Shown: positions 21,738 through 33,242 of the stretch, one piece after another
Position numbering within the stretch: the stretch's first letter is position 1
How the letters are laid out: the number at the start of each line of letters is the position of its first letter
Assembly (NCBI RefSeq): GCF_001695575.1
Contig: NZ_LUAX01000004.1
Span: 1 to 64,000, forward strand
Reading direction: 5' to 3'
DNA length: 64,000 nt
DNA from: Vibrio europaeus
GTDB lineage: Bacteria > Pseudomonadota > Gammaproteobacteria > Enterobacterales > Vibrionaceae
Made by a program: the position numbers and the translations under genes
Notes under the pieces: generated by a model
The model's database searches: none
Seen by the model: only the letters and a program-made list of their open reading frames with translations
Told to the model about the DNA's origin: nothing

Positions 21738-22613
21738 TTAATGCAGTGTTTTGTTGCCTGAATCCGTTTGATTGAACAGCTCAGATACCTGCGCTTCGTC
21801 GAACGAATAGTTCGTGCCGCAGTAATCACAATGTAAAGAAATTGAACCAACCTCGGCCAATATTTCGTTCACTTCCGCTCGATCGATGGTCACGATAGCT
21901 GCACCACTACGTTCACGAGAACAGCCACAGAAAAACTCAACGGTTTGCGGATCAAACAGACGAACTTTTTCTTGGTTGTAGAGGCGGTAGAGCAGTTCAT
22001 TCGCCTCTAGGCTAAATAGCTCTTCATTTTTTACTGTATCGGTTAGTTGCTCTAGGTGCTCGAAATCTTCAGGTGTGCCAGTACCATCTGGCATAACCTG
22101 AATTAGCATGCCAGCCGCACGCTGTTGGCTTTCGTATTCACCAGTACGTAGCCAGATGCGAGTTTTAAGCTGCTCTGAGTTGGCAAAGTAGCTTTCTAGG
22201 ATTTCAGATAAGTTGTCGCCGTCTAGACCAACGATACCTTGGTAACGTTCACCTTTCTTAGGGTCGATGGTAATCACCAGGTGACCTTTACCCATCATGT
22301 CATGAATAGTCGCGTTATCTGCGATATCACCTTCCCAGCGAGCAACACCACGGATTTTCTGGTCGTGATCGCCATTGATGACAGCCAGTGATACCGGGCC
22401 ATCACCTTGCAATTGCATAGTGATCGAACCTTCAAACTTCAAGGTTGCTGTTAATAGGGTGGTTGAAACCAATAGCTCACCAAGCAGCTTTTGTAGCGGT
22501 GCTGGGTATTCCTTGCTAGAAATAATACGTTGGTAAGCGTCATCCAATTGTACCAACTCACCACGAACTGAGAGATCTTCAAATAAGTAGCGGTTCAAAA
22601 CATTGCTTGCCAT
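21738..22613 (-). CDS. hslO: Redox-regulated chaperone Hsp33
   Basis: Cytoplasmic holdase activated by oxidation and unfolding; 291 residues. The zinc-binding redox switch is intact: FFCGCSRER (CxC, near 233) and HCDYCGTNY (CxxC, near 264). The N-terminal substrate-binding domain has [20 protein letters not shown]. It lies 29 bp after hslR on the same strand, and the pair forms the usual heat-shock operon. A terminator follows. Confidence 0.97.
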   Translation of the reverse strand: MASNVLNRYLFEDLSVRGELVQLDDAYQRIISSKEYPAPLQKLLGELLVSTTLLTATLKFEGSITMQLQGDGPVSLAVINGDHDQKIRGVARWEGDIADNATIHDMMGKGHLVITIDPKKGERYQGIVGLDGDNLSEILESYFANSEQLKTRIWLRTGEYESQQRAAGMLIQVMPDGTGTPEDFEHLEQLTDTVKNEELFSLEANELLYRLYNQEKVRLFDPQTVEFFCGCSRERSGAAIVTIDRAEVNEILAEVGSISLHCDYCGTNYSFDEAQVSELFNQTDSGNKTLH

Positions 22614-22642
22614 GTGGCGATTCCTCGTAAATCTAGTAGAGC

Positions 22643-23029
22643 TTATTGGTGTTTAAATTTAATAATATCGCGGCGCTGCTTTTTATCAGGGCGGCGATCT
22701 GGGCTAGGGTTATGGGCGTGAAGTTTGCGACGTGCTGCATTCTCTTCACGTTTACTTAGACTCTCTGTTGTTTCAGAGTAGAGCATTTGTGCTTCTGGGG
22801 CTCCGCGACGTTGGTCAGAAACTTTCTCTATGACCACAGTTTTTTCTTCGTGCCCTTGTCTTAAGGTAATCACCGCACCGAGTTCGACAGCTTTACTTGG
22901 CTTGCTGCGCTGACCATTATAATGGACTTTGCCACCATCGACCATGTTGCGAGCGATGGAGCGAGTTTTATAAAATCGTGCAGCCCATAGCCATTTATCG
23001 AGTCTTACTGCTTCGGTTTGGGAACCCAT
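22643..23029 (-). CDS. hslR: Ribosome-associated heat shock protein Hsp15
   Basis: Binds free 50S subunits carrying a nascent chain and helps recycle them; 128 residues. An S4 RNA-binding domain occupies about 8-70 ([20 protein letters not shown], then [17 protein letters not shown]). The C-terminal tail is highly basic ([15 protein letters not shown]). It is upstream of hslO and divergent from the type II secretion operon, 268 bp from the gspC start. Confidence 0.95.
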   Translation of the reverse strand: MGSQTEAVRLDKWLWAARFYKTRSIARNMVDGGKVHYNGQRSKPSKAVELGAVITLRQGHEEKTVVIEKVSDQRRGAPEAQMLYSETTESLSKREENAARRKLHAHNPSPDRRPDKKQRRDIIKFKHQ

Positions 23030-23297
23030 TGTGTTTCTTGCCCTCTAAGGTGGTGAATGTTTATTCTATTCAGATGCAGTAACAATGGTGACGAATGTGG
23101 CATTTTTCAAGCGAGATCATAAAAATTAAGCTCTAAGAAAGTGACGTTCGATGGTTTTATGTTTAGCTTGTTTCATATTTTGATACAATGATCCGCTACA
23201 TCTTTGATAACTAATATTAACTTCCGTTATACAGGGCTTAGTACCATATTCTTAACGGGTGCAACAAGGCTCCAAGCTAGCGAGATAGGGACAGCGA

Positions 23298-24191
23298 GTG
23301 AAGCAAAACAGTGTAATGGCACTACTTAAATTCGGTGAGGCGCTCAAAGACGTTGCGATGCAGCAGCGTATCAGCTACCTAGTGATGATGCTTCTACTCA
23401 CAGTCAGTGTTTGGATTGGTGGGCAGATGCTTTGGCAACCGTGGAGTGCATCGTCAGTATCGCAATGGCAGCCGAGTGGTGTGGTTAGTGCAGGCTCGTC
23501 TAGCTCATCGCAACTCGATATCTCTGAGCTGCAGAACAGCAATCTATTCGGTAAGTACCGAGAAACTGCGCCAGTTGTCGAGCAACCCAAAGTACAAGAT
23601 GCGCCGAAAAGTCGCCTGAACGTGGTTCTAGTTGGCGTGGTTACTAGCTCGAACCCTGAAAAAAGCTTAGCGGTGATTGCTAATCGTGGTCAGCAAGCTA
23701 CGTATGGCATCAATGAAGTGATTGAAGGCACTCGCGCTAAACTTGTCCAAGTTCAGCCTGATCGAGTCATCATCGACAATTCAGGCCGCAATGAAACCGT
23801 GATGTTAGAAGGTCTGAAATATACCAAACCATCAGTAACAGCAGTTAAAGCACCAGAAAGTGTGACACGCAGTCAGGTTTCACCAGACTCATTAAATAAA
23901 ATTCGCGAAGAAATCCGCCAAGATGCTAAACAGATCTTCCAATATGTGCGGATGTCGCAAGTAAAACAAGATGGAGAGGTGGTTGGCTACCGCCTTTCTC
24001 CGGGTAAAGACAGAGCGTTGTTTGACGCTGTTGGCCTTAAACCGGGTGATATCGCAATTTCAATAAATGGACTGGATCTCAAAGATTCTGCGGCAATGGG
24101 TGAAGTGTTTAGAAGCTTATCCCAGTTGACCGAACTCAATCTAACAGTAGAACGAAACGGTCAACCACACGAAATATACATTGAATTATAA
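23298..24191 (+). CDS. gspC: Type II secretion protein GspC (EpsC)
   Basis: Inner-membrane clamp of the T2SS that contacts the GspD secretin and helps recruit substrate; 297 residues. A cytoplasmic N terminus is followed by one transmembrane helix at about 27-48. The periplasmic homology region (about 105-175; LNVVLVGVVTSSNPEKS) and a C-terminal PDZ domain (about 215-297; FDAVGLKPGDIAISINGLDL) follow. The start is GTG at 23298. It is the first of twelve closely spaced genes gspC-N, all on the plus strand. The promoter is presumably in the gap to hslR, but I could not fix it. Confidence 0.95.
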   Translation: MKQNSVMALLKFGEALKDVAMQQRISYLVMMLLLTVSVWIGGQMLWQPWSASSVSQWQPSGVVSAGSSSSSQLDISELQNSNLFGKYRETAPVVEQPKVQDAPKSRLNVVLVGVVTSSNPEKSLAVIANRGQQATYGINEVIEGTRAKLVQVQPDRVIIDNSGRNETVMLEGLKYTKPSVTAVKAPESVTRSQVSPDSLNKIREEIRQDAKQIFQYVRMSQVKQDGEVVGYRLSPGKDRALFDAVGLKPGDIAISINGLDLKDSAAMGEVFRSLSQLTELNLTVERNGQPHEIYIEL

Positions 24192-24229
24192 GGTTGTCGC
24201 AGCAGCGTCAGCGATCCGAGGAGTACAGA

Positions 24230-26257
24230 GTGAACCATTGGCTTAAAAAAAGCGCATGGCTTTTAGCAGGAAGCTTATTAACGTCACCTGCTATGGTGGT
24301 AGCAAATGATTTTAGTGCCAGCTTTAAAGGCACAGATATTCAAGAGTTTATTAATATTGTTGGCCGTAACTTAGAAAAAACCATCATTGTTGATCCTTCG
24401 GTTCGAGGCAAAGTGGATGTGCGTAGCTACGACATGTTGACTGAAGAGCAGTACTACAGCTTTTTCCTAAATGTACTCGAAGTGTACGGTTTTGCTGTGG
24501 TAGAAATGGATAATGGCATCTTAAAAGTTATCAAAGACAAAGATGCAAAGACATCGGCCGTGCCTGTCGTCGGTGATGGCAGCATCAATGGTGATGAAGT
24601 CGTCACCCGTGTTGTGGCGGTGCGTAATGTTTCAGTGCGTGAACTTTCCCCGCTACTGCGTCAGCTCAACGATAATGCGGGTGCCGGTAACGTAGTCCAC
24701 TATGACCCAGCAAACATTATCCTAATTACCGGTCGTGCGGCGGTGGTGAATCGTCTGGCAGACATTATCAAGCGCGTTGACCAAGCGGGTGATAAAGAGA
24801 TTGAAGTGGTTGAACTAGATAATGCTTCAGCTGCAGAAATGGTGCGTATTGTCGAAGCGTTGAACAAAACCACCGATGCCAAAAACACTCCTGCCTTTCT
24901 TCAACCTAAATTGGTTGCTGACGATCGAACTAACTCGATTCTGATCTCTGGTGACCCGCAGGTACGTGAGCGCCTACGTAAGTTGATCAAACAGCTCGAT
25001 ATTGAGATGGCATCAAAAGGTAATAACCGCGTGGTTTACCTTAAGTACGCTAAAGCGGAAGACTTGGTTGATGTACTAAAAGGTGTATCCGATAACCTGC
25101 AAGCCGAGAAGTCATCCGGTTCGAAACAGACCAGTAGCGCTAAACGTGGTGATGTGATGATTGCCGCTCACCCAGAGACCAATGCCTTAGTCGTCACTGC
25201 GCCGCCAGATATCATGAATGCATTGCAGGATGTGATTGCTCAGCTCGATATTCGCCGTGCTCAGGTTCTCATCGAAGCACTTATTGTAGAAATGGCTGAG
25301 GGTGATGGCCTCAACTTTGGTGTTCAGTGGGGCTCACTAGAAACAGGGGCTGTTATTCAGCATTCTAACGCTGGCGCACCGATTGGGAGTGTGATGGTTG
25401 GCCTAGAAGAAGCCAAAGACACCACTACGACCACGGCTGTTTATGACAGCGATGGTAAGTTTTTACGTAACGAAACGACGACTGAAAAAGGGGATTACAG
25501 TAAACTCGCTTCTGCTCTAGGTGGTGTCAATGGCGCGGCGTTAAGCGTCGTTATGGGTGACTGGACTGCATTGATCAGTGCCGTATCGACCGACTCCAAC
25601 TCAAACATTCTGTCTTCGCCAAGTATTACCGTAATGGATAATGGCGAGGCGTCATTTATTGTTGGTGAAGAAGTACCGGTCATTACGGGCTCGCAGACTG
25701 GTTCAAATAATGACAACCCATTCCAGACTGTTGAACGTAAAGAAGTCGGTATCAAGCTTAAAGTGGTACCGCAAATTAACGAAGGTAACTCGGTACAGTT
25801 AAAAATTGAGCAAGAGGTTTCTAACGTACTGGGTGCGAATGGTGCAGTCGATGTGCGCTTTGCCAAGCGTCAGCTTAATACTTCAGTCATGGTTGAAGAC
25901 GGTCAAATGATTGTCCTTGGCGGTCTGATTGACGAGCGAGCACTCGAAAGTGAATCTAAAGTACCGCTGTTAGGTGATATTCCTTACCTAGGCCATCTAT
26001 TTAAATCAACCAGTACTCAGGTTGAGAAGAAAAACCTGATGGTGTTTATTAAGCCAACCATTATTCGTGATGGTATGACGGCAGATGGCCTGACTCAACG
26101 TAAATACAACTATATTCGAGCTGAGCAGCTTTACCGAGCTGATCAAGGTTTGAAGCTGATGGATGACGGTCATATTCCGGTATTGCCAGAATATGGTGAA
26201 GAGATTGGTCATCCTGTCGAGATCCAAGCATTTATTGATCAGATGAGCGCTAAGTAA
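24230..26257 (+). CDS. gspD: Type II secretion secretin GspD (EpsD)
   Basis: Outer-membrane secretin channel of the T2SS, 675 residues. A signal peptide (about 1-25, ending MVVAN) is followed by the N0 domain ([19 protein letters not shown]), N1-N3 domains, and the secretin core with [10 protein letters not shown] and [22 protein letters not shown]-terminal S-domain (about 615-675) for pilotin contact is present. The frame opens at 24194, but GTG at 24230 with CGAGGAG 7 bp upstream gives a clean signal peptide and the V. cholerae-like length. Its stop overlaps the gspE start by one base. Confidence 0.96.
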   Translation: MNHWLKKSAWLLAGSLLTSPAMVVANDFSASFKGTDIQEFINIVGRNLEKTIIVDPSVRGKVDVRSYDMLTEEQYYSFFLNVLEVYGFAVVEMDNGILKVIKDKDAKTSAVPVVGDGSINGDEVVTRVVAVRNVSVRELSPLLRQLNDNAGAGNVVHYDPANIILITGRAAVVNRLADIIKRVDQAGDKEIEVVELDNASAAEMVRIVEALNKTTDAKNTPAFLQPKLVADDRTNSILISGDPQVRERLRKLIKQLDIEMASKGNNRVVYLKYAKAEDLVDVLKGVSDNLQAEKSSGSKQTSSAKRGDVMIAAHPETNALVVTAPPDIMNALQDVIAQLDIRRAQVLIEALIVEMAEGDGLNFGVQWGSLETGAVIQHSNAGAPIGSVMVGLEEAKDTTTTTAVYDSDGKFLRNETTTEKGDYSKLASALGGVNGAALSVVMGDWTALISAVSTDSNSNILSSPSITVMDNGEASFIVGEEVPVITGSQTGSNNDNPFQTVERKEVGIKLKVVPQINEGNSVQLKIEQEVSNVLGANGAVDVRFAKRQLNTSVMVEDGQMIVLGGLIDERALESESKVPLLGDIPYLGHLFKSTSTQVEKKNLMVFIKPTIIRDGMTADGLTQRKYNYIRAEQLYRADQGLKLMDDGHIPVLPEYGEEIGHPVEIQAFIDQMSAK

Positions 26258-27747
26258 TGGACGTCGAGTTGAATCCAAGCTTTAAACGCTTGCCGTTTAG
26301 TTTTGCTAATCGCTTTAAGCTTGTTTTAGAGCCGACAGGCAGTGGTTTAGTACTTTACTATATCGCGCCGATTTCAGTGCAGGCTTTGATTGAAGTGAAG
26401 CGTGTTTGTGGTCAGTCTTTTACCTTGCAAGCGCTAAGCAAAGAAGCATTTGATGGCAAGCTAACCGAAGCTTATCAGCGTGACTCTTCTGAAGCGCGCC
26501 AGCTGATGGAAGACATTGGTGCCGATAATGATGATTTCTTCTCTTTGGCGGAAGATTTACCGCAAAATGAAGATTTGCTTGAGTCAGAAGACGACGCACC
26601 GATCATCAAGCTTATCAACGCTATGTTGGGTGAGGCGATTAAAGAAGGGGCGTCGGATATCCATATCGAGACGTTTGAGAAAAGCCTCTCCATTCGTTTC
26701 CGTATTGATGGTGTACTGCGTGATGTTCTCTCACCGAGCCGCAAGTTAGCGCCATTGCTCGTATCGCGTGTTAAGGTCATGGCCAAGCTTGATATCGCAG
26801 AAAAGCGTGTACCACAAGATGGTCGTATCTCTTTACGCATTGGTGGTCGAGCTGTCGACGTTCGTGTTTCAACGATGCCGTCTTCACATGGCGAACGGGT
26901 AGTAATGCGCCTGTTAGACAAAAATGCGACGCGCTTGGACTTACATAGTCTTGGCATGACAGAAACCAACCACAACGTTTTCCGCCAGATGATCGCTCGT
27001 CCGCACGGCATTATTTTGGTCACAGGTCCTACGGGTTCTGGTAAGTCGACCACGCTGTATGCAGGTCTGACAGAGATTAACAGTAATGAGCGCAATATTC
27101 TGACGGTCGAAGATCCGATTGAATTTGATATCGATGGTATCGGTCAAACTCAGGTTAATCCCAAAGTGGATATGACTTTTGCTCGTGGCTTGCGTGCAAT
27201 TTTGCGCCAAGACCCGGATGTGGTCATGGTGGGTGAGATTCGCGACTTAGAGACGGCGCAAATCGCGGTTCAGGCTTCTTTGACTGGTCACTTAGTGATG
27301 TCGACGCTGCACACCAATACTGCCGTCGGTGCGATTACACGTCTACGTGATATGGGTATAGAGCCTTTCCTTATTTCTTCCTCTTTGCTGGGTGTCTTGG
27401 CTCAGCGACTAGTACGCACGCTATGCTCCGACTGTAAAGAGCCGTATGAAGCGGATAAAGAAACCAAAAAACTTTTTGGTTTGAAGAAGAAAGAGGACTT
27501 AACTCTCTATCGCGCATGTGGCTGCGAAGCATGTAATTATAAAGGCTACCGCGGACGTACAGGCATTCATGAACTGCTCGTGATTGACGAAGATGTTCAG
27601 ACCTTGATTCACAGCGAGTCAGGAGAGCAGGCGATTGAAAAGCAGATTCGCGAGCATACTCCGAGCATTCGCGATGATGGTCTAAGTAAAGTGCGCGCAG
27701 GTATCACCTCGCTTGAAGAAGTGATGCGGGTGACCAAGGAAGGCTAA
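26257..27747 (+). CDS. gspE: Type II secretion ATPase GspE (EpsE)
   Basis: Cytoplasmic hexameric ATPase that powers pseudopilus assembly, 496 residues. The N-terminal domain (about 1-95) that binds GspL differs most from known homologues. The core has Walker [11 protein letters not shown] at about 257-266, the Asp box [20 protein letters not shown] and the His box [14 protein letters not shown]. The zinc-binding CM domain has CSDC and later CGCEAC cysteines. The ATG overlaps the gspD stop by one base, and its own stop overlaps gspF in the same way, so translation is probably coupled. Confidence 0.97.
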   Translation: MDVELNPSFKRLPFSFANRFKLVLEPTGSGLVLYYIAPISVQALIEVKRVCGQSFTLQALSKEAFDGKLTEAYQRDSSEARQLMEDIGADNDDFFSLAEDLPQNEDLLESEDDAPIIKLINAMLGEAIKEGASDIHIETFEKSLSIRFRIDGVLRDVLSPSRKLAPLLVSRVKVMAKLDIAEKRVPQDGRISLRIGGRAVDVRVSTMPSSHGERVVMRLLDKNATRLDLHSLGMTETNHNVFRQMIARPHGIILVTGPTGSGKSTTLYAGLTEINSNERNILTVEDPIEFDIDGIGQTQVNPKVDMTFARGLRAILRQDPDVVMVGEIRDLETAQIAVQASLTGHLVMSTLHTNTAVGAITRLRDMGIEPFLISSSLLGVLAQRLVRTLCSDCKEPYEADKETKKLFGLKKKEDLTLYRACGCEACNYKGYRGRTGIHELLVIDEDVQTLIHSESGEQAIEKQIREHTPSIRDDGLSKVRAGITSLEEVMRVTKEG

Positions 27748-28970
27748 TGGCGGCATTTGAATATAAAGCGCTCGATGCGAAAGGTAAGACCAAAAAAGGC
27801 GTTATCGAAGGTGATAATGCTCGTCAGGTGCGTGCCAGACTTAAAGAACAAGGCCTAATACCGGTTGAAGTGAGCGAAACAAGGCAGAAAGCGAAAAAGC
27901 AGACTAGCCAAGCGACTTTTCAGTTTAAACGTGGTTTAAGCACGCCCGATCTGGCTTTAATCACTCGTCAGTTGGCAACCTTGGTTCAGTCCGGTATGCC
28001 GCTTGAAGAGTGTTTGAAAGCCGTTTCTGAACAGTCAGAAAAACCGCGCATTCGTACTATGTTGCTTGCTGTGCGTTCCAAGGTGACGGAAGGTTATACT
28101 TTGGCCGACAGCTTGGCCGACTTTCCCCATGTCTTCGACGAGCTGTTTCGTTCGATGGTTTCAGCGGGCGAAAAGTCAGGGCATTTGGACTCAGTGCTAG
28201 AACGCCTTGCTGACTATGCTGAAAATCGTCAAAAGTTACGCTCCAAGTTGCAGCAAGCGATGATTTACCCAGTCGTGCTGGTGGTCTTTGCGGTCGGTAT
28301 TGTGGCGTTCTTGCTTGCCGCCGTTGTACCGAAAATTGTGGGTCAGTTTGTCCAAATGGGTCAAGAGTTGCCTCAATCCACTCAGTTTTTGCTTGCTGCC
28401 AGTGACTTTATCCAAAACTGGGGGCTCACCCTGCTTGTTGCTTTGATTGGGGTTATCTACCTCGTTAAGTTTGCGCTCAGTAAGCCCAAGTTACGTTTGA
28501 GTTGGGATCGTAAAGTTATCTCTATGCCATTGGTTGGCAAAATTGCCCGCGGCCTAAATACTTCGCGCTTTGCTCGTACATTATCTATCTGTACTTCGAG
28601 CGCGATTCCAATTTTGGAAGGAATGCGCGTTGCAGTGGACGTTATGTCGAACCATTACGTTAAACAGCAGGTCTTAGTCGCGACAGATAATGTTCGTGAA
28701 GGTGCCAGCTTACGTCGCGCTCTTGAGCAAACCAAGCTGTTTCCGCCGATGATGCTGCACATGATTGCCAGTGGTGAACAGAGTGGTGAGCTAGAAGGCA
28801 TGCTGACTCGTGCTGCGGACAACCAAGATTCAAACTTTGAATCGACTATAAACATTGCGTTGGGCATCTTTACTCCAGCTTTGATTGCTTTAATGGCGGG
28901 GCTGGTGCTGTTTATTGTCATGGCGACGCTAATGCCAATTTTAGAAATGAATAATTTAATGAGTTCATAA
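27747..28970 (+). CDS. gspF: Type II secretion platform protein GspF (EpsF)
   Basis: Polytopic inner-membrane platform protein, 407 residues. Two GspF repeats are visible (about 70-195 and 272-395), with LITRQLATLVQSGMPLEECL and SRFARTLSICTSSAIPILEG as matching starts. Transmembrane helices lie near 172-195, 220-245 and 375-400. The ATG overlaps the gspE stop by one base. Confidence 0.96.
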   Translation: MAAFEYKALDAKGKTKKGVIEGDNARQVRARLKEQGLIPVEVSETRQKAKKQTSQATFQFKRGLSTPDLALITRQLATLVQSGMPLEECLKAVSEQSEKPRIRTMLLAVRSKVTEGYTLADSLADFPHVFDELFRSMVSAGEKSGHLDSVLERLADYAENRQKLRSKLQQAMIYPVVLVVFAVGIVAFLLAAVVPKIVGQFVQMGQELPQSTQFLLAASDFIQNWGLTLLVALIGVIYLVKFALSKPKLRLSWDRKVISMPLVGKIARGLNTSRFARTLSICTSSAIPILEGMRVAVDVMSNHYVKQQVLVATDNVREGASLRRALEQTKLFPPMMLHMIASGEQSGELEGMLTRAADNQDSNFESTINIALGIFTPALIALMAGLVLFIVMATLMPILEMNNLMSS

Positions 28971-29011
28971 CAGCTTTTAGCAAATCTAAGCTGCTTTTTG
29001 TGGAGAATAAA

Positions 29012-29455
29012 ATGAACAAAAAAATGAAGAAACAGTCTGGCTTTACCTTGTTAGAAGTTATGGTTGTGGTGGTGATCTTAGGTATTCTGGCAAGCTTTGT
29101 CGTACCTAACCTACTTGGCAATAAAGAAAAAGCGGATCAGCAGAAAGCGATTACCGATATCGTTGCGCTAGAGAATGCGCTTGATATGTACAAGCTTGAT
29201 AACAGCGTTTACCCATCAACAGACCAAGGTTTAGAAGCGTTAGTGACGAAGCCTTCGAGCCCAGAGCCACGCAACTACCGTGACGGTGGCTACATTAAGC
29301 GTCTACCTTCCGATCCATGGGGCAATGACTACCAATACCTAAGCCCAGGTGACCATGGCAATGTCGATATCTTTACGCTAGGTGCGGATGGTCAGGAAGG
29401 TGGTGAAGGTGCCAATGCTGATATCGGCAACTGGAATATTCAAGATTTTCAGTAA
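29012..29455 (+). CDS. gspG: Major pseudopilin GspG (EpsG)
   Basis: Major subunit of the T2SS pseudopilus, 147 residues. Class III leader MNKKMKKQSG is followed by the cleavage site G-FTLLE and a hydrophobic helix. Glu5 of the mature protein is present. The C-terminal part has the calcium-binding pseudopilin region (YQYLSPGDHGNVDIFTLGAD). The frame opens at a GTG at 29000, but ATG at 29012 after TGGAGAA is chosen. The 41-bp gap to gspF is the largest among gspC-J. Confidence 0.96.
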   Translation: MNKKMKKQSGFTLLEVMVVVVILGILASFVVPNLLGNKEKADQQKAITDIVALENALDMYKLDNSVYPSTDQGLEALVTKPSSPEPRNYRDGGYIKRLPSDPWGNDYQYLSPGDHGNVDIFTLGADGQEGGEGANADIGNWNIQDFQ

Positions 29456-29478
29456 TTAGCAGCTAACACTTAGACTTT

Positions 29479-30066
29479 ATGCGTCGTTATTCTGGATTTA
29501 CTTTGCTTGAGATTTTGCTGGTATTGGTGCTGATTTCACTCGCATCCGTAGCGGTGATTTCTACCTTGCCAGTCAGTGCAGAAGACGGCGCAAAGAAGCA
29601 GGCTCAATCTTTATTTTATCGGGTTCAGCTTCTTAATGAAGAGGCGATGTTGAGTGGTAATGACTTCGGCCTGCGCGTTGATGAGAAGAAATCAACTTAC
29701 CACTTTATGCGACTAAAGTCTGAGGGTTGGCAAAAGCTTGAACAGCATCATATACCGCCCGAGACTGAGCTAGCGAGTAACTTATCCATCATGTTAACGC
29801 TAGGAGGCAGCGTCTGGAATGATCAAGAGCGCTTGTTTAAACCCGGCTCTCTCTTTGATGAAGATATGTTCGCCGAGCTTGAACAAGAGAAGAAAAAGCT
29901 GCCACCACCGCAAGTCTTTATTATGTCGAGCGGTGAAGTAACACCATTTTCTGTTGCTGTTTACCCGCAGGATCGCAGTGCTGAAAATGATGCATGGCGA
30001 ATAGTGGCAAAAGAAAATGGTCAGATCATCTTGTTAGCACCTGGAGAAAGTGATGAAGAAAGCTAA
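29479..30066 (+). CDS. gspH: Minor pseudopilin GspH (EpsH)
   Basis: Minor pseudopilin, 195 residues. The leader MRRYSG precedes FTLLEILLVLVLISLASVAV, with mature Glu5 kept. The globular C-terminal domain is mostly beta, including RVQLLNEEAMLSGNDFGLRV. It follows gspG by 23 bp and overlaps gspI by 14 bp. Confidence 0.93.
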   Translation: MRRYSGFTLLEILLVLVLISLASVAVISTLPVSAEDGAKKQAQSLFYRVQLLNEEAMLSGNDFGLRVDEKKSTYHFMRLKSEGWQKLEQHHIPPETELASNLSIMLTLGGSVWNDQERLFKPGSLFDEDMFAELEQEKKKLPPPQVFIMSSGEVTPFSVAVYPQDRSAENDAWRIVAKENGQIILLAPGESDEES

Positions 30067-30409
30067 GCAAGGCTTTACGCTTCTTGAGGTGTTGGTCGCG
30101 TTAGCGATCTTTGCTACTGCAGCAATTGCGACCATACGCTCGGTTAGCCAACACATTAATACGCTCAACTTTCTTGAAGAGAAAACTTTTGCGGCTATGG
30201 TGGCAGACAACCAAATGGCGAAGGTAATTTTGTCGGGCAGTAAGCCAAGTAAGAAAAAAGGCAAAGAAACACTTGCACAGCGAGATTGGTTCTGGACAGT
30301 GGAGCCCGTTTCCACCACCGGGGATATGCTACAAGCCTTTGATGTTAAAGTCGCGACCAGTGAAAAAGGATCGCCAGTGGTCACGGTGAGAAGCTATGTA
30401 CCGAAATAG
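30053..30409 (+). CDS. gspI: Minor pseudopilin GspI (EpsI)
   Basis: Minor pseudopilin of the tip complex with GspJ and GspK, 118 residues. The leader MKKAKQG precedes FTLLEVLVALAIFATAAIA, with mature Glu5. The short C-terminal domain has DNQMAKVILSG, typical of GspI. ATG at 30053 is favoured over the preceding GTG because GGAG is better spaced to it. It overlaps gspH by 14 bp and gspJ by 14 bp. Confidence 0.93.
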   Translation: MKKAKQGFTLLEVLVALAIFATAAIATIRSVSQHINTLNFLEEKTFAAMVADNQMAKVILSGSKPSKKKGKETLAQRDWFWTVEPVSTTGDMLQAFDVKVATSEKGSPVVTVRSYVPK

Positions 30410-31046
30410 TCTTAATCGGTCACAGGGCTTTACCCTGATCGAAGTGCTGGTGGCGATTGCTATTTTTGCTAGCTTGAGTGTCGGGGCTTATCAGGTTCTC
30501 AATCAGGTTCAGCGCAGCAATGAAATTTCGATGGAGCGTAGTGAGCGCTTGAAAACGCTGCAACGAGCCTTGGTGTTTATGGACAATGACTTTCGCCAAA
30601 TGGCGCTGCGTCAATCTCGTACCAATGGCGAAGACCCTTCTGCTATGTTGCTGCAATGGAAAGACTATTTACTCGACTCTGATGCAAAAGGGGTGATGTT
30701 CGTTCGCGCTGGTTGGCACAATCCACAGCAACAGTTTCCGCGTGGTGAAATAAGTAAAGTCGGTTATCGGATTAAAGATCAGCAGCTGCAACGAGTATGG
30801 TGGCGTTATGCGGACACACCTGCTGGGCAAGAAGGCATTGTGATGCCATTGCTCGATGGTGTGGAAGATTTTGAGATGCGTTTTTTCGATGGCAAGCAGT
30901 GGCAGAAAGAGTGGCAAACTAAATTTGCTCTACCACAAGCCGTGGCGTTGAGTTTAGAGCTAGAAGATTATGGCAAGATTGAGCGCATCTATCTGACATC
31001 AGGTGGCACACTGGAGCTGGCTGAGGAGCAGAAGCAAGATGGTTAG
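30396..31046 (+). CDS. gspJ: Minor pseudopilin GspJ (EpsJ)
   Basis: Minor pseudopilin, 216 residues. The leader [11 protein letters not shown] precedes [20 protein letters not shown], with mature Glu5. The downstream [20 protein letters not shown] and [15 protein letters not shown] are typical of GspJ. It overlaps gspI at its start and gspK by 8 bp at its end. Confidence 0.94.
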   Translation: MYRNSLNRSQGFTLIEVLVAIAIFASLSVGAYQVLNQVQRSNEISMERSERLKTLQRALVFMDNDFRQMALRQSRTNGEDPSAMLLQWKDYLLDSDAKGVMFVRAGWHNPQQQFPRGEISKVGYRIKDQQLQRVWWRYADTPAGQEGIVMPLLDGVEDFEMRFFDGKQWQKEWQTKFALPQAVALSLELEDYGKIERIYLTSGGTLELAEEQKQDG

Positions 31047-32052
31047 AAAGCAGCGCGGCGTCGCGCTTATTATCGTCCTGCTGCTGCTGGCGGTTATGGT
31101 CAGTATCGCAGCGAGTATGGCAGATCGGCTATTTAGTCAGTTTAAACGAGCGACTAACCAGGTTAATTATCAGCAAGCTTATTGGTATAGCGTTGGGGCT
31201 GAAGCATTGGCGAAGGCAGGCCTTGAGCAAAGCTTTAAAGACTCCGATACGATTAACCTTTCGCAGCCATGGGCATTGGAAGAGCAAACCTACCCGTTGG
31301 ACTACGGGACGCTAAAAGGTCGCTTAGTTGATCAGCAAGCCTGCTTTAACCTCAATGCTCTGTCGAGCTTAGCTTCGACAGCTGGGTCTGATAAGTCCCC
31401 ATACTTGGTCGATGTCTTTCAAAACTTACTCGAAGAGTTGGAAATTGAAAATTACCAAGCAGAAACAGTTGCTCAATCTACTTGGGAATACGTCGACAGC
31501 AATAACTCGGTTAACTCGACGGTTGGGGTTGAAGACAGCTTCTATGAGTCGATGTCTCCCGCCTATATGGCGGCAAATAGCCTGATGGCGGATAGCTCAG
31601 AATTACGCGCGGTCAATCAGGTTTCGGGTGAAATGATGGAAAAAGTATTGCCTTACGTGTGTGCAATTCCAACCACCGATTTGAGATTAAATGTAAATAC
31701 GATCAAGCCCGAGCATGCTGCATTGCTGGCAGCTTTGTTTCAACCTGCTCTTAGTGTCACTCAAGCTAAGCAGGTTTTAGAAAATCGCCCTTTTGATGGC
31801 TGGGCGAGTGTTGACGACTTTTTAAATGAGAAAGAGTTTGCCAACGTAACGGCTGATGCACGTAAAGAGGGCAAAGGCTATTTGGCTGTGACCAGTGCCT
31901 ATTTTGAGTTGGATGTTGAATTATTAGTTGGGGATTCTCGCGTGAGAGTGCGCAGCTTGCTATTTAGTAGTGATAAACAAACTGCGACGGTCATTAGCCG
32001 TCGCTTCGGAGGTATCGGTGAACGAGTTTCTGATCGTTCGACTGACAAATAA
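31039..32052 (+). CDS. gspK: Minor pseudopilin GspK (EpsK)
   Basis: Large minor pseudopilin at the tip of the pseudopilus, 337 residues. The leader MVRKQRG precedes [13 protein letters not shown]. As is normal for GspK, the mature fifth residue is not Glu. The alpha-helical insertion domain and two SAM-like segments ([12 protein letters not shown]) follow. The frame opens at 31003, but ATG at 31039 with GAGGAGC upstream matches the V. cholerae length of about 336. Confidence 0.93.
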   Translation: MVRKQRGVALIIVLLLLAVMVSIAASMADRLFSQFKRATNQVNYQQAYWYSVGAEALAKAGLEQSFKDSDTINLSQPWALEEQTYPLDYGTLKGRLVDQQACFNLNALSSLASTAGSDKSPYLVDVFQNLLEELEIENYQAETVAQSTWEYVDSNNSVNSTVGVEDSFYESMSPAYMAANSLMADSSELRAVNQVSGEMMEKVLPYVCAIPTTDLRLNVNTIKPEHAALLAALFQPALSVTQAKQVLENRPFDGWASVDDFLNEKEFANVTADARKEGKGYLAVTSAYFELDVELLVGDSRVRVRSLLFSSDKQTATVISRRFGGIGERVSDRSTDK

Positions 32053-33232
32053 TACCGCTCAGGCTATCCAGTGGTTAGTCTGGTCGGAGTCGCAAAAGGA
32101 AGTGATTGCGAGCGGAGAGCTAGACAGTTATCAGGCACTGCCAGAGATCGCGACATACGCGGAAGGGCGTCGCACGATTGTTTTGTTGTCAGCAGAAAGC
32201 TTGGTTCTAACCGATGTAGAAATTCCTGCGGGTGCAAGTCGTCAGCTTGAATCTATGTTGCCCTATGTGCTTGAAGATGATTTAGCGCAAGATGTCGATC
32301 AACTGCATTTTACCATTCTAAACAAATCGCAAGGTCAAGCGCAGGTGTGTGCGGTGGATTCGCAGTGGCTAGAAAAAGTCCTCATGGAGCTTGGCGATAT
32401 TGGTTGTCAGATCCAAAAGGTAATGCCCGATGTATTGGCGCTTCCAGATAGTGAAGGATTGTCTGCGGTTGAGATTGGTCAGCAATGGCTATTGAAGAAG
32501 TCTAGCTACCAAGGTATGTCGGTTGAGAGTGATTGGCTATCGCTGGTGGCTCAGTCTGAATGGGTACAGCAAGACGAAGAATTTCTACCGTTAACTTCAT
32601 ATTCGGCTTTGCCGACTTCTCTTGAGCTTGCTGAACAGCAGCAGTGGCTGAACGGCGAGCCTAAGTTGGTAATGCAGTTACTTGCTGAACAAGCGATCAT
32701 AAGCAAAATTAATCTTCTGACTGGGCAGTTTAAGCCTAAATCGTCCTTTACTCGCTATTGGAAAATATGGCAGAGGGTAGCCGTCGCAGCGGTGCTGTTA
32801 TTGGCGGTTGTGGTTGTCGATAATGTGCTTAAGATTCAAAAGTACGAAGCGCAGGCGAGTGCTTATCGCACAGAAAGTGAGCGCGTTTTCCGCCAATCCT
32901 TGCCGGGTAAAACCAAGATTCCGACCGTGAGCTATTTAAAGCGTGAAATGGAGCGTGAAGCGAGTCGTTTGTCTGGTGGTTCGGATGGAAATGAACTCAT
33001 CAGTCTGATGGTTAAGCTGCCACCTTTGCTCAATCAAGTGCCGGGCTTAGATCTCACCAGTTTTAAATATGACAGTGGACGTAATGAAGTTCGCTTACAG
33101 GCGCAAAGCAAAGATTTCCAAACCTTTGAAAAGGCCGCAGAGCTGTTGGGCTCTAATTTCGCGGTCGAGCAGGGGCAACTTAACCGCTCAGGGAGCCTAG
33201 TTAATGGCTCTTTTGTTCTAAAGCCGTTGTGA
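32018..33232 (+). CDS. gspL: Type II secretion protein GspL (EpsL)
   Basis: Inner-membrane protein that recruits GspE to the membrane; 404 residues. The N-terminal cytoplasmic domain (about 1-240) is actin-like, with [20 protein letters not shown]. One transmembrane helix lies at about 253-272 ([18 protein letters not shown]), followed by a periplasmic ferredoxin-like domain. The frame opens at 31970, but GTG at 32018 with CGGAGGT upstream is preferred and overlaps gspK by 35 bp. Confidence 0.94.
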   Translation: MNEFLIVRLTNNTAQAIQWLVWSESQKEVIASGELDSYQALPEIATYAEGRRTIVLLSAESLVLTDVEIPAGASRQLESMLPYVLEDDLAQDVDQLHFTILNKSQGQAQVCAVDSQWLEKVLMELGDIGCQIQKVMPDVLALPDSEGLSAVEIGQQWLLKKSSYQGMSVESDWLSLVAQSEWVQQDEEFLPLTSYSALPTSLELAEQQQWLNGEPKLVMQLLAEQAIISKINLLTGQFKPKSSFTRYWKIWQRVAVAAVLLLAVVVVDNVLKIQKYEAQASAYRTESERVFRQSLPGKTKIPTVSYLKREMEREASRLSGGSDGNELISLMVKLPPLLNQVPGLDLTSFKYDSGRNEVRLQAQSKDFQTFEKAAELLGSNFAVEQGQLNRSGSLVNGSFVLKPL

Positions 33233-33242
33233 GGGATTAAGC

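Noticed and set aside
26475..27095. 206-codon minus-strand frame inside gspE
   Set aside because: It is antisense to the conserved ATPase core, and its composition (Ser/Arg-rich) is that of a shadow frame.
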